From positions 1 through 64,000 of the forward strand of contig NZ_KZ300476.1 in NCBI RefSeq assembly GCF_002514735.1: DNA of 64,000 bases, written 5' to 3'. The position numbers and the translations under genes were made by a program. The notes below the pieces were generated by a model, which was not told the DNA's origin, did not search any database, and saw only the letters and a list, made by a program, of their open reading frames with translations. This stretch comes from Sediminicola luteus. GTDB lineage: Bacteria; Bacteroidota; Bacteroidia; Flavobacteriales; Flavobacteriaceae. Of this stretch, positions 36,258 to 48,700 are shown one piece after another. The number at the start of each line of letters is the position of its first letter. The stretch's first letter is position 1.

Positions 36258-36291
36258 TTACCGAATTGTATAAATGGGTTACCGAATTGTA
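36258..36291 (-). promoter_or_regulatory. LytTR-type operator: direct repeat with 21-bp period
   Basis: TTACCGAATTGTA occurs at 36258-36270 and again, unchanged, at 36279-36291. On the gene strand each copy contains ACAATTCGG, matching about 6 of 9 positions of the AgrA-type half-site, with the 12-bp gap (21-bp period) typical of LytTR binding. The near edge is 38 bp from the 3' end of the -7 box. Confidence 0.75.
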
Positions 36292-36760
36292 GTAGCAATG
36301 ATTTTTATTGTTTAAGCCAAGTTACTTATTCGCTATTTTCCAGTTCGTAGCCTTATTCTTACTCCTTGTAGCCGGTAAACTATAAAAACATACCGTTCAA
36401 CTACTTGCACCGATTTTTTCATACACCGTGTCGATTTTACACACCATTTGTTTCCGCCCTTTCACAACAATTTTGATTTGGCCTACAACATAAGATTCGT
36501 ATTGCGTGCCCATTGAGCCAAATTTGTTTTTGGGTATATACACAAATGCCCAAAAATTACACCAACTACTATTGAAAACGCACAGCAGAACAAGCAGTTT
36601 ATTGGTTACCGAACCGGATTCAAAGGTTTTCGATGGTCCTATTTCCCACAAAGGCCATTTCTCGAATTCCAATATAAAAACCCATCAGGGAGCTATTGAA
36701 CTGAAACTAAATAATCACCTACAAACCTTGGTCACAGCCATCACCAAATTTTCAGCATCC

Positions 36761-39700
36761 ATGAAACCGAGTCCTAATCGCTATCTTTTGCCCCTACTTT
36801 TCGTATTGGCATTTATGGGTTTGACCCCAATCATTCACGCTCAAGTGGGTGTGCCTTTTACTCCTCGTTTGGTAGACGATAACATAAAAGTAAAAGGGGA
36901 CCTAACAATATTATCGAATACCATATTGAATACCCGAGTAGACCGTAACAATTATTATACGGATCCCTCATACAATCATCCGAACACCCCAGGCGATAAC
37001 AACAGTTTCAATCCGAATTTGGCCTACGACAATATGGGTACCAACAACCAGAATGTTCCCATGGCCTATATCGATATTGATGGCGATGCCAGTACCTTTA
37101 GTTCGAGTAGTGCGGAACTGAACGCCCCAACTTGTTCTCGGGTTATTTATGCTGGCTTATATTGGGGGGGTACCTATCCCTATAATATCGGACACCCATC
37201 CGACAATCGTGGTACTCCGATAGACGCCAATCGAGACCAACCCTATGAAAGCGTAAAATTCAAGATACCCGGTGGCACTTATGTAGATATAGGACCAGGT
37301 AGCGATCCTATTTTTGAATATGAAAGGATTTATGATGAAAATGGTGATACCGATCGCGATGGCAATACCGATCCCGGTAAACAAGAGGTAGACCTTATTC
37401 ATACCCCCTATTTGAATTATGCCAATGTAACCCATTTGTTACAAACCCTTGGCGATAACCCTAACGGGGAATATACCATTGCCAACGTAGTGGCCACCCA
37501 AGAACGCAAACGTGGTGGTAACTTGGGCGGATGGACCATGGTGATCATCTACGAAAATCCGAACCTAACAAGTAAATATATTTCTACCTTCGATGGATTT
37601 GCGGCCATCTCTAATGGCAATAGCGTAACCTTTCCATTCAGTGGGTTTCGAACCCTGCCTGCCCCGCTTCCGGTAAATGCCAAAATCGGGGTTTCCGCCA
37701 TGGAAGGCGACGGACCTTTCGTTGGACCTCAAATGCGTTTTAGGGCTGACTCTAGTGACCCATGGACGGTTATCAGTAATTCAAAAAACCCATCGAACAA
37801 CTTTTTCAATAGTACCATTACCCGTTTCGATCAATGGGTAACCGATAAAAACCCGGCCAGTTTGAACAATCTAGGCTGGGATACCGATTTGATCAACCTA
37901 CCCAACCCGGCCAACTCGGTATTGCCCAACGACCAAACCAGTGCCGAGATTAATATTAGGTTGTTGAATGGGTCAGGAGATATTACCTACCTCTTTTTAA
38001 ATACCATGAGTATCGATATTATCGAACCGGAAGTGGTCGTAGAGAAAAGGGTCGAGGATATTGCCGGAAATGATATAACCGGTGCCGGGGTAAACCTAGG
38101 GCAAACCTTAGATTACATCCTTAATTTCCAGAATCGGGGTAATGACGATGCCCTTAATTATTATATCAGGGATGTTCTCCCTGTAAACACTTCTTTTGTT
38201 AGTGCCGATCTAACCGGTGCACCAGGAGTAACCATGACCCAAAACGGAAATGATATCCGATTTGATGTCCCTAACGACTTGGTAGAGGAAGGAGACCCAA
38301 CTTATACCATACGTTTACGTGTACAAATAGCTTCAAATTGTACCGATTTTGTAGATGCCTGTAGTACGGTAATCGAAAATATAGCCTACTCATATTATAC
38401 CGGAACCTTAAATACAAGGCCTATAACCGACGACCCTAGTGTATCGGATCTTAGTGCTTGTGGATTGGCCACCCCGGGGGCTACCAACTTTTTATTGGAC
38501 GACCTATCGGCCTGTAGTTTTGAACGTGATGTTGAACTCTGTGGTGCAGATGTAATACTCGATGCCGGTGATGGCTTTACGGGATACCAGTGGGTAAGGG
38601 ACCTCAACGGTAACGATGTGGTTGACCCAACTGACCAAGTCATGAACGATGGTGATCCCGATGGTGACCCAAGTACCTTATTGGTTACCAGTCCGGGCAC
38701 TTACATAGTGAGTAAAACCGTACCCGATCCATGTCTAGATCTTAGCGAGATCATCAACGTTAGCTATTTCGACTCCAATCAAAACAACCCTATCGTAGAT
38801 TGGTTCAATGCCCAAAATGCAGATGCCGACCCTACCAATGATGTACAAGGTGAAATTGTTAGCTGTTCTATAGATGGAGATCTTTTACCAAAAATCTTTT
38901 TATGTGGTGTAGGTGATTCACAAGAAATCGCATTGAATTTCACCACCAACCCAAGTGTTACTTGGGAACGTATGGTACCCGGAAGCTGTGCCGACGTAGG
39001 AGACGACTGTGCCAATAAAAACTCGGCCTGTAACTGGGCCAATGTGGGTACCGGAAGCAACTATACCGTAAATAATGAAGGTAATTATAGGGTGATTCTA
39101 ACCTATGCCAATGGTTGTACCAGCCGTTACTATTTTAATGCTTTCCAAAACAATTTGAACATTGATTATACCAGTCAAGACATTTACTGTACCACCGACG
39201 GTAATATTACCATTACCAATTTAGGTGCTGGATATGCGTTCCAACTGGTCGATATTACCAACAATGCCATACTGATCCCTTTCCAAACTGGGGCGGGTGC
39301 CAACAGTTTTGATATCAACACCAATGGTGCATACAGGGTAGATGTAACCCAAACCGATGGTAGCGGCACCCCAATTGCCGATGCTTGTATTTTCAGTACG
39401 CCTGATATCGGTATCCTTAACCGTCAGTTGCAAGTAGACCTTGTAACTACCCAGGCCACCTGTAATATTGGTGGGGCCATTGCCGTACAAGCCAATAATG
39501 TTAGGGCGAACTATAACTATGAACTCTATAGTATAGACCCCATAACAAGTACCCGTACCCTGGTCGATGACGAAACGGCCCAAGTAGATAACAACTATAC
39601 CTTTAACAATCTTAACCCCGGGCAGTACGAAGTGGTTACTACAACCCAAGATGGTTGTTCCGATACTTCGGTTATCGATGTAACCCGCGTACCCGACGTT

Positions 39701-42700
39701 ACCCTATCTGCAGTTACCACCCAAGATATTGGATGTAATGACGGTATCATTACCCTGACCGCTGGTGGCGGGTTTGCCAACCCTAACTATTTCTTTGCCA
39801 TCTGGAGTAAAGATGGGGTCTCGCCCTATACTACCATTGCCGATATACCCGCAGCAGAATATCGTATTACCACTAATTTCCAAATCGCACCTGGTGAAGG
39901 TGGCGACTATGTTTTTGTGGCAGTTGATGCCAACAACTGTTTTGCCCTATCGAACGAAGTAACCATAAACGATAATGGGACATTAAACTTAGACCCAACC
40001 ACCATAAACAACCCTATTGGATGTACAGGAACCAATTCGGCCTCCATAACCATTAACCACACAGGTGGTTTGGCTCCATTCGCCTATAGTATAGATAATG
40101 GTACTACCTATCAACCCAATGCTACCTTTGCCAATTTGGGTGCGGGTACCTATACCATTCGGGTAACCGATGCTTCAGGTTGTGATGTAACCGATACCAT
40201 TACCTTGACCGACCCGAACCCTTTTACAGCTTCGGCGGGTATCTCCCGGGACGGAACTTGTACCCCTAACGGGGCCTCTACCGTACGTTTCACTAATGTG
40301 GAAGGCGGAACCTTGCCCTATGAGTTCAGTTTCGATGGCGTTAATTTTTCTGCCACTAGGGAAACCGAGTTATTGCCCGGAAACTATGTATTAACAGCCC
40401 GGGATGCCGGTGGGTGTCAAATAGACATTCCGTTAACTGTGGAAGGTGCCCCTCCGGTACCTGTTATTACCCCAATAATAGGTTACAATTGTGATGGCAC
40501 CGGTAGGGTTGTATTGAACAACGACCAACCAACCTACGATTTCACTTACGAGATCAATGGGACTACCAATACCCCACCAACTAGCAATACTTTCGATAAT
40601 CTGGCGCCGGGTAATTATACCATGACCACAAGGTTTACACCTACCTTGCCCCCAACCCCAAGTGTATTATTGGCCGATGATTTTGGTTCCGGCCCAACTA
40701 TACCCAACCCCTATACGAACGGTTATTTTTATGAGCCCCAAATCTACGATGGTATTTGGAGTGGCTCACCGCACGATTCCGGACACGGAAACAATCGCTC
40801 GGTAAATGATTTGGAGTATACCGTTACCAGTAGTATCGTAGCTCCATTTGGAGCCTGGCTAAACCCTTCTGACCATAGTACTAACGGGGCAGATCCAAAT
40901 GGACGATACTTAGTAATCAATGTAGGTAACCCTAACCCTGGAAGGGCTATTTATATTAAAGAAATTGTAGATGTAATCCCTAACCAAAACCTCCGCATTT
41001 CGTTCTCGGCCATTAACCTATTACGTTCTTGGAGCGGAGCCGCAGACCCTAATCTAACCATCGAGGTTAGAACCCCTCGTGCGAAAAATCCTGATGGAAG
41101 TTATGCTACCGATGGATCTGGGAACCAAATCATTGGAACTATCGTAGGTACTCCGGTACAAACAGGTAACATTCCGAATAATGAAAACTGGATTGACTTT
41201 GAAATCAATATTGACCCCGGAGCAAATACCGAACTTGATTTTTTAATCCGAACAAACCAAACTGCCATTGGTGGTAACGATATTGCCATAGATGACCTTT
41301 TAGTAGAGCAGCTACCAGAGGTATGTGAACGTACAGTAGATACTCCAGTTACCATAGAGGCCGGTCGTGAGTTCACTACCCAAATCACTGGGTTCACCAA
41401 CCTAAGCTGTAACGGTGCCAATGATGGTACCATTACTTTCCAAGCCAATAACTTTGACCCTGTTAATGGTTATTATTGGCGTATAGATGGTGGCACCTGG
41501 AACAATAGCACTACGGCAAGCGTTACCACTCCGGCTAATTTGGCCGCAGGAAACCATAGTATTGAGGTACAATACGCCGTTAATGGACTAAACGGTGCTA
41601 CGGCAGACGAATGTCCGTTTACCCTAAACCAAAACCTCACCGAACCGGCAGCTTTAACGCTTAATGCCGGTATCAATACCCCACTGACCTGTTCTAATGG
41701 CGGTGCCATTATACGTGTAAACAGCGTTCTTGGCGGTACCGCACCCTATAGCTATCAATTGGAAGACACAAGTGGTACGCCAATCGGGGCTTATGGTTTT
41801 GTAGCTAACGGAAACAATCAAATATTCAACGGTCTCGGAGCTGGTGAATACGTGGTTCGTGTACGTGACGCCAATGACTGTGAGGTTACCGATGGTTCCT
41901 TTACCATTACCAACCCGGTTGCACCCGCCTTTACCGTAACACCAAGTAGTTGTTATTCTGGCGGATCTACGGCAAGTATTGCCGTTAATGTGACCACAGT
42001 GCCCGGTAATGGTGGCTTCCAGTTCAGTCTAAACGGTGGACCTTGGATTACCCCAAGTCCGGCCAACGCTACCAACCATACCTTTACCAACTTAGCCAAT
42101 GGCGATTATACTATTGCTGTTCGCGATGGTTTTGGTTGTAGTACTATAGACCCGGTAACCTATACCATAAATCCGCAATTGACCTTGAGTGCCACGGCAG
42201 AGAATATTTCGGCCTGTGCCCCTACCACAGATGTTAACATTACCGCTTCCGGTGGCGATGGCAGTTATACCTATGCCATGGTTGCCGATGGTGCCCCTGC
42301 CCCAGCAGTAGGTGCTTTTAGTGCCACCAACCCTATATCGGTAGGTGTAGCTGGTGATTATGATGTTTATGTGCGTGATGGTGCCGGATGTACCGCTATG
42401 TATGATCTTACGGTTGGACAAGACGCGCCAATTGTTATTACCGAAACCCTTACCCATATTACTTGTAATGGAGATTCGAGTGGAAATATCTCCGTAAGTG
42501 TGGCCGGTGGTGAGGCCCCCTATACCTATCGTTTTAACGGAGGTAGTTTTACCGCTATCACCAACTATCCAAACTTGACTGCAGGAACCTATACCGTAGA
42601 CGTTCGTGATAATAACGGTTGTATCGTTACCGAAACTTATACACTGACCGAACCCGCTGCCCTAGTCGCCGAAGCGGCACTTAGTCAAAATTATAGTTGT

Positions 42701-45700
42701 TTGGTAGATGGGGAGATTACCGTTGGCGGGGTTACCCCAACTACCGGTGGATCCGGAAACTATCAATATAGCATTAACGGAAGCCCATGGACAGCGGCTT
42801 CAGGAACGGGCACCCATACCTTTACCGGCTTGACCAACGGAAACCATACCGTTCGTGTTCGCGATGCCGCCGATACAGGTTGTTTTATCAGCCTACCGGC
42901 TATTACTATCAACCCGCTTCCCCTACGTCCTACCTTAACTACCAGTGTAACCTATAACTGTGATGGCACCGGAAATGTCGATATTTTACCCAATGATCCC
43001 AGTTATACCTATAGTATTGATGGAGGAACCACCTTCCAGCCCGGCAATAGCTTTAGCAACCTAGCCGTTGGCACCCATAATATTGTAGTGAATTACGGAA
43101 GCGATTGTACCGAAAACAGCACGGTTGTAATTGAAAACGGCCGCGCCTTCGATGCCACGGTTACCGCCTCGGCCAATATTGGTTGTAATGGTGATACTAA
43201 TGGATCAATAACTTTTGAAGTAGCTAATTTTGGACCCAATGGCTACCAATACCAAATAAACGGTGGCGGCTTCTCGGCCCCGACCACTACGGCCTCAACC
43301 ACTATTAACGGTTTAGCCGCCCAAGCACATACCATTGAAATCCAATATTTAGATGCGACCAACACCCCAGTTGCTGGTTGTGACATCTCTATAAACCATA
43401 CCCTTACAGAACCCGCTGCACTTAGTGTAACTGCAGTAGAAACCCAAGCCTACACCTGTTTGGTAGCCGGTGCCATCTATACGGCCAATGCGGCTGGCGG
43501 CACCCCAGGCTATGAGTATCAGCTAGAAGATGCGGCCAACGTTGCCGTACCCGGTTTCGAATTTGGGGCCAACGGGGGCAATACCACCTTCAATCTAGGT
43601 GCTGGAACGTATTATATTCGAGTACGTGATCAAGAAAACTGTACGGCCTTGGTAGCTGCCCCAATCGTGGTAGTGGCTCCAAGCAACCCGGTATTTACAG
43701 CTACACCCACGGCCTGTTACTCTGGCGCCAACGATGCCCAAATAGTTATCAACATAACCTCAGTAGGCCCAGGTAATGGGGAATTCGATGTCCGCATCGC
43801 CGGTGGTCCTTGGATGCCCTTGGGCGCCGCGGTAACCACCCATACCTTTGGTAGTTTGGCCAATGGTACCTATACCGTAGAAGTACGCGATAATTTTGCC
43901 TGTACCGCTACCCAAACAGTTACGATAAGTCCGTTGTTAACGGCTTCCATTAATATTACCGATGTAAGTTGTTCCGATGGAAACATCAGTGTTACCGCTG
44001 CAGGTGGCAACGGTACTTTGGTATATGCCATCGTTCCTAATGGGACTGCTGTTGTTGATGGGGATTTTGCCGCAGGAAACAATTCCCTTACGGTAACCAA
44101 CGCCATGGCTGCCAATAACTATGACATTTATGTTCGTGACAATAACGGAAATGCCGGGTATTGTGAAGAAAGTATTTTAAACCAAGCCATAAACCAAGCC
44201 GTGCCATGGGAAGTTTCGGCCATTGCCACAGACCCCAACTGTAATGGAGGCACCGGTAGTATAGCTATAAATTTAACACGACCTGCCGCAGCACCTTTAA
44301 CCGCTGCCGACATGGCCCAAATCGCACCTTTCACTTATGAGGTACAACCTGCAGGTGGCGGTGCCGCAGTGGCTATTATAAATAGTGTTGCTGCCGACAG
44401 CCATAACTTCCCGGTTATTGCTTCGGGTAACTACGATATCGTGGTCACCGATGCCAACGGATGTGTGAATACCTTCCCGAATGTGGTTATTACCAATCCC
44501 CCTGCACTTACCGCAGATGTGGAGACCATTTTGCCTAACACCTGTGACCCCGCTTCCGGATTTAGGTTTATTAATGTATCGGCCGGTTTGGCAGGTACTT
44601 TGGAATATAGTCCGGATGGTGGTGCCAACTGGTACGCATCGCCAGATTTTGACAATCCACCATTTAGCTACACTTCCGGAAATGCCGTTATGCCTTCGGT
44701 ACGTACGGTAGATGGTTCGGGTAATACCCTGTGTAGATTAGATATGCCTCAATATATTTTGGCCTTCCCACTCGATGACCTGGATATTACCATTTCTGCG
44801 GTAATCGTTGGATGTAATGACCTACAAGTTACCGTTCAAGGTAATGAAGGAACCGCGCCCTATGAGTACACCTACTCAGAAGACCCTACTAACTTTAATA
44901 TCGCTACAGCTACTTGGACCAACCCTCCAAAAGGCTTGGCAGACCCTCACGTATTCACAGGGCTTACCCCTGGGCGCACCTATGTTTTCTATGTGCGTGA
45001 CAATAATGGTTGCGTGCGACAAAGTAATGTAAACGTTAACACTTTGGTATCAAATCCAATTGATATTGTGGCCAGTGTTGACCCAAGTTGTAACGGTGCC
45101 AATAATGGAAGTATAACCTATACTTTGACCGAAGATGTCGCCCAACCGAATATGCGATGGCAGTTTTATCAAGTAGGTAACCCTGTGGCCTTGTCCACAT
45201 CGGGAATCGTACCTTTTAACAACACCATCACTATAAACAACCTAGCCCCTGAAGACTATTATATTGTCGTAACACAAGTTGATGGCAGTAATGTAGATTC
45301 TTGTGTAAGTGGAAGTGAAAACAGTAATGTTAACGAATTACAACCGCTTACGGCCACAGTAACCGCAACAAGGGATATCAGCTGTAGCCAACCCGGACTT
45401 ATACAGGTTACCAACATCAATGGTGGCGGCGGAGGTTATACCTTCGAACTACAAGATACTTCTGGTACCACTATAGTTGCTGCTTCCGGAAACAACCCGA
45501 TTGAAGTGCCTACTACTGAAGCCGGAGGTAATTATCAGGTGGTGGTACGTGACCAGTATGGCTGCGCTAGTGCCGATATTCCAGTTACCATAGATCGTAC
45601 CAATGCACCTACTTTAGATGCCATTGCCATCGATAACTGTGGACCGAACACAACAGTAACTGTAACCGCTTCTGCTGGTGCCGCACCAAGTAGCGCCGTT

Positions 45701-48700
45701 TTCCAATATGCCATGTTACCCAACGGAACTGCCCCAACCGCCACCGATTATGTGGCCAATGGTGGGGTGTTCACCAATGTGGCCGCTGGTAACTACGATT
45801 TTTATGTAATCGATGGTAACGGTTGTAGTGATATGACAACCCAACAGGTATTCGAATCGCTTCAGGCCACCGCTACTTTGAACCGACTGCTAAGCTGTGA
45901 CCCTACAACCCCAGAGGCAGGCATCGATATTGCCATTCTTGCCGGATCAGGTTCGTATGAATATGAAGTTACTGCCCCAGCTGGAGGTAACACCATTGCC
46001 AGAACAGCAGTTCCGGGCAATACATTTACCTATGATGCCGCTGTGGCGGGTAGCTATGATATTACCATTTACGAAAACAATGGACTAATAGCTCCAGCCT
46101 GTCAACGTAACTTTACTGTAATAGTACCTGCCTTGGTAAATCCGGTATTTACCCTAACCCATCAAGATGTTAGTTGTAATGGGGGATCTGACGGACAAAT
46201 CATTATTACCGAAACGGTAAACAGCGTAAGTCCGTTGACCTATGTGTTAATGGACACCTCAAATACACCAATTGCGGGTGCTACCCAAGTTGGTAATAGA
46301 TTCGTTAACCTGCCTGCAGGAACCTATAGGATCGAAGGAACAGGTACTAACCAATGTGTGTTGTTACCACTGCCCGAAATAACCATTGGCGAACCTGCCG
46401 TTGTTAGTGTAGACCCAGCCCAGATTACGGTGACACCTTTTGGTTGTACCACCGGAAACAGTGCCGAACCAGCCGTAATTACCGTACCGATTGCCGCTTT
46501 GGCCGGAGGTTCGGGAACCTTTACCCGATACGAATTTATCGATTCATCTAGTAGTACGATTTATGATGGTCCAAATAACACCGTTAACATTGCTGATTTA
46601 AATGGCGGTATCTATACCGTTAATGTTTACGACGATAACGGCTGTTTAGGAACTACCACAGTAACTGTTAATCCATTTATTGAATTGACCATTGACCCTG
46701 TTGTCCTAACCGCACCTATCAGTTGTGCCGGAAGCGATGCCGAAGCCACCTTAAGCTTTACCCAAGCCATACCTGGTGTAATTGCCAATATTGAATACGG
46801 TATTGAAGGAATCAACGGCACCGCCTATCCGCTTACGGCCCAGGCGACCGGAGTATTTCCTGGTTTGGACGTAGGTCATTATAGGGCCAAAGTCCGTTAC
46901 TCACAAGATGGGGTGCGTTGGTGTGTTACCGAAACTACTTTTGAAATAGAAGACCCGGATACTTTTAGTGTCGATGTGGCCACTACCGATGCCGTATGTT
47001 TTGGTGCCAATGGTAGTGCTACTTTTAGTATCGTAGATCCAATTGGTGGCTATGCCGGTAACTTCGATTGGGAAGTCTTTGATCTAGCCAATGCATCGCA
47101 AGCCACAGGAGACCAAACCAATACCACGGTTAATTTACCGGCTGGTGCGTACTACGTAATCATTACACAGACGAACCACCCGGCCTGTAACAACCGTGCC
47201 GATTTCGCCATTGCCGAACCTGCGGCGGCTTTAAGTGCTACCCCAGTGGTTACCCAAATTACTTGTACTCCAGGTAATGATGGTGTTATAGAAATTTCCA
47301 ATCCAGTTGGTGGTTGGGGCGGTTATACCTATTTCGTGGCTCCGACCACGGCCCCTGCACCTACCTTCCCTGGTAGTTTTGTAGCTACATCCAGATTCGA
47401 CGGACTGTCTGCTGACACCTATCAGGTTTGGATTGCCGATAGCCAAGGTTGTATAGAAAACCTTTTACCGAATATAACCTTGATCGTACCACCCGCCATT
47501 ACGGCCAACCTTCAGGTTAACCAAGCCAATTGTACCGAATTGGATGGTGAGATTGAGGTTAATGCCACCACTGGTGGTCAGGGTAGCAACTATAGTTACC
47601 AATTACAACGCTCCGATATTGGTGCCGCTAGTTTCAGTAATTTCAGGGCTAGTCAACCTAACGTAGTGTTCAGTGGTCTTGGTAACGGCGACTATCAAGT
47701 GGTAATCACTGACCAATGGGGTTGTACCACAACCACCAATAGTGTAACGCTTTTCGAGGAAATCGTTCCGAGTTTGACCATCGACAAATTGGTAGATTGT
47801 AGTGCGAATCCGGGCGGGAACATCACTGTTACCCAAACCGGAGGCTCTGGTAACTTTAGCTATGCCATTGCTCCAGCCGCCGGAATCGCGCAGCCTACCC
47901 CAGGTGTATTTACCGGACTTACCGATGGGGTGAACTATACGGTTACCATTACCGACACTGACCCGGCCAATGCTTGTAACAAAACCATTGCCATAACCCT
48001 AGATCCAGCATTAAACCCACTACCGGCCGTAAATACCTTTAGTGACGTAAGCTGTAATGGGGCGAACGATGGGGTAATCGAAGTTGGTGTTACCGATAAT
48101 GGCATTGGTAATTATACCTTCGCCATTGTTTCCGGCGACGGAAGCTCGGTTGGCTCACCCATATTGCCAAGTAGTAATTCGAATACCACGGCCAGTTTTA
48201 CCGGATTACGTGGTACGGCTGCCGGTATCGCCTATACCATTAGGGCTACGGCCGCCAATGCTTGTTATGTAGATATCGTTCAGGTTATTACAGAACCCGA
48301 TCTTATGGCCTATGCCGGTGCACCAGTCGTTACCGAATTTGGTTGTAGCGTGGGTAATACTACTGATAATGCCACCATTACCGTAGACCCTGCAGCCGTT
48401 AGCGGTGGTTCGGGTACCTATGTGCGTTACGAATTTAGATTAGGTGCTACCGTGGTACAAAATGGCACCAACCCCGTGCTTACCGTAACCAATACGGCCG
48501 GAGGCACCTATGACATTAACATTTATGACGATGCCGGTTGTTCGGTAACTACATCGGCCACAGTGCTTCCGTTTAATGAATTACTAGCACCAACGGTAGC
48601 TATAGACGATCGTTTGTCTTGTGCCAATGCCGGTGAGGATATTACCATTACCGCCAATGAGAGCCATCCGGCTTCAGGCCACACCTATACCTTTACCAAC

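Larger units (their letters stand above)
36196..36760. other. Divergent intergenic region upstream of the adhesin and LytTR operons
   Basis: 565 bp. The left third holds the promoter and LytTR operator of the minus-strand operon. The right part must hold the promoter of the adhesin operon; only degenerate CAnnTTTG boxes are visible (CAATTTTG at 36468-36475, CAAATTTG at 36519-36526). An open frame in phase with the adhesin extends back to 36506 but looks non-coding. Confidence 0.5.

Noticed and set aside
36391-36430. TACCGTTCAA and TACACCGTG as a second LytTR candidate
   Set aside because: The two segments are about 31 bp apart, not 21, and their match is poor.
36606-36639. TTACCGAACCGGA, which resembles a LytTR half-site upstream of the adhesin gene
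   Set aside because: The position 21 bp downstream (TTTTCGATGGTCC) does not match, so there is no paired site.
36506-36760. 85-codon N-terminal extension of the giant adhesin
   Set aside because: The signal peptide begins at 36761; the extension would place it internally and has no coding character.
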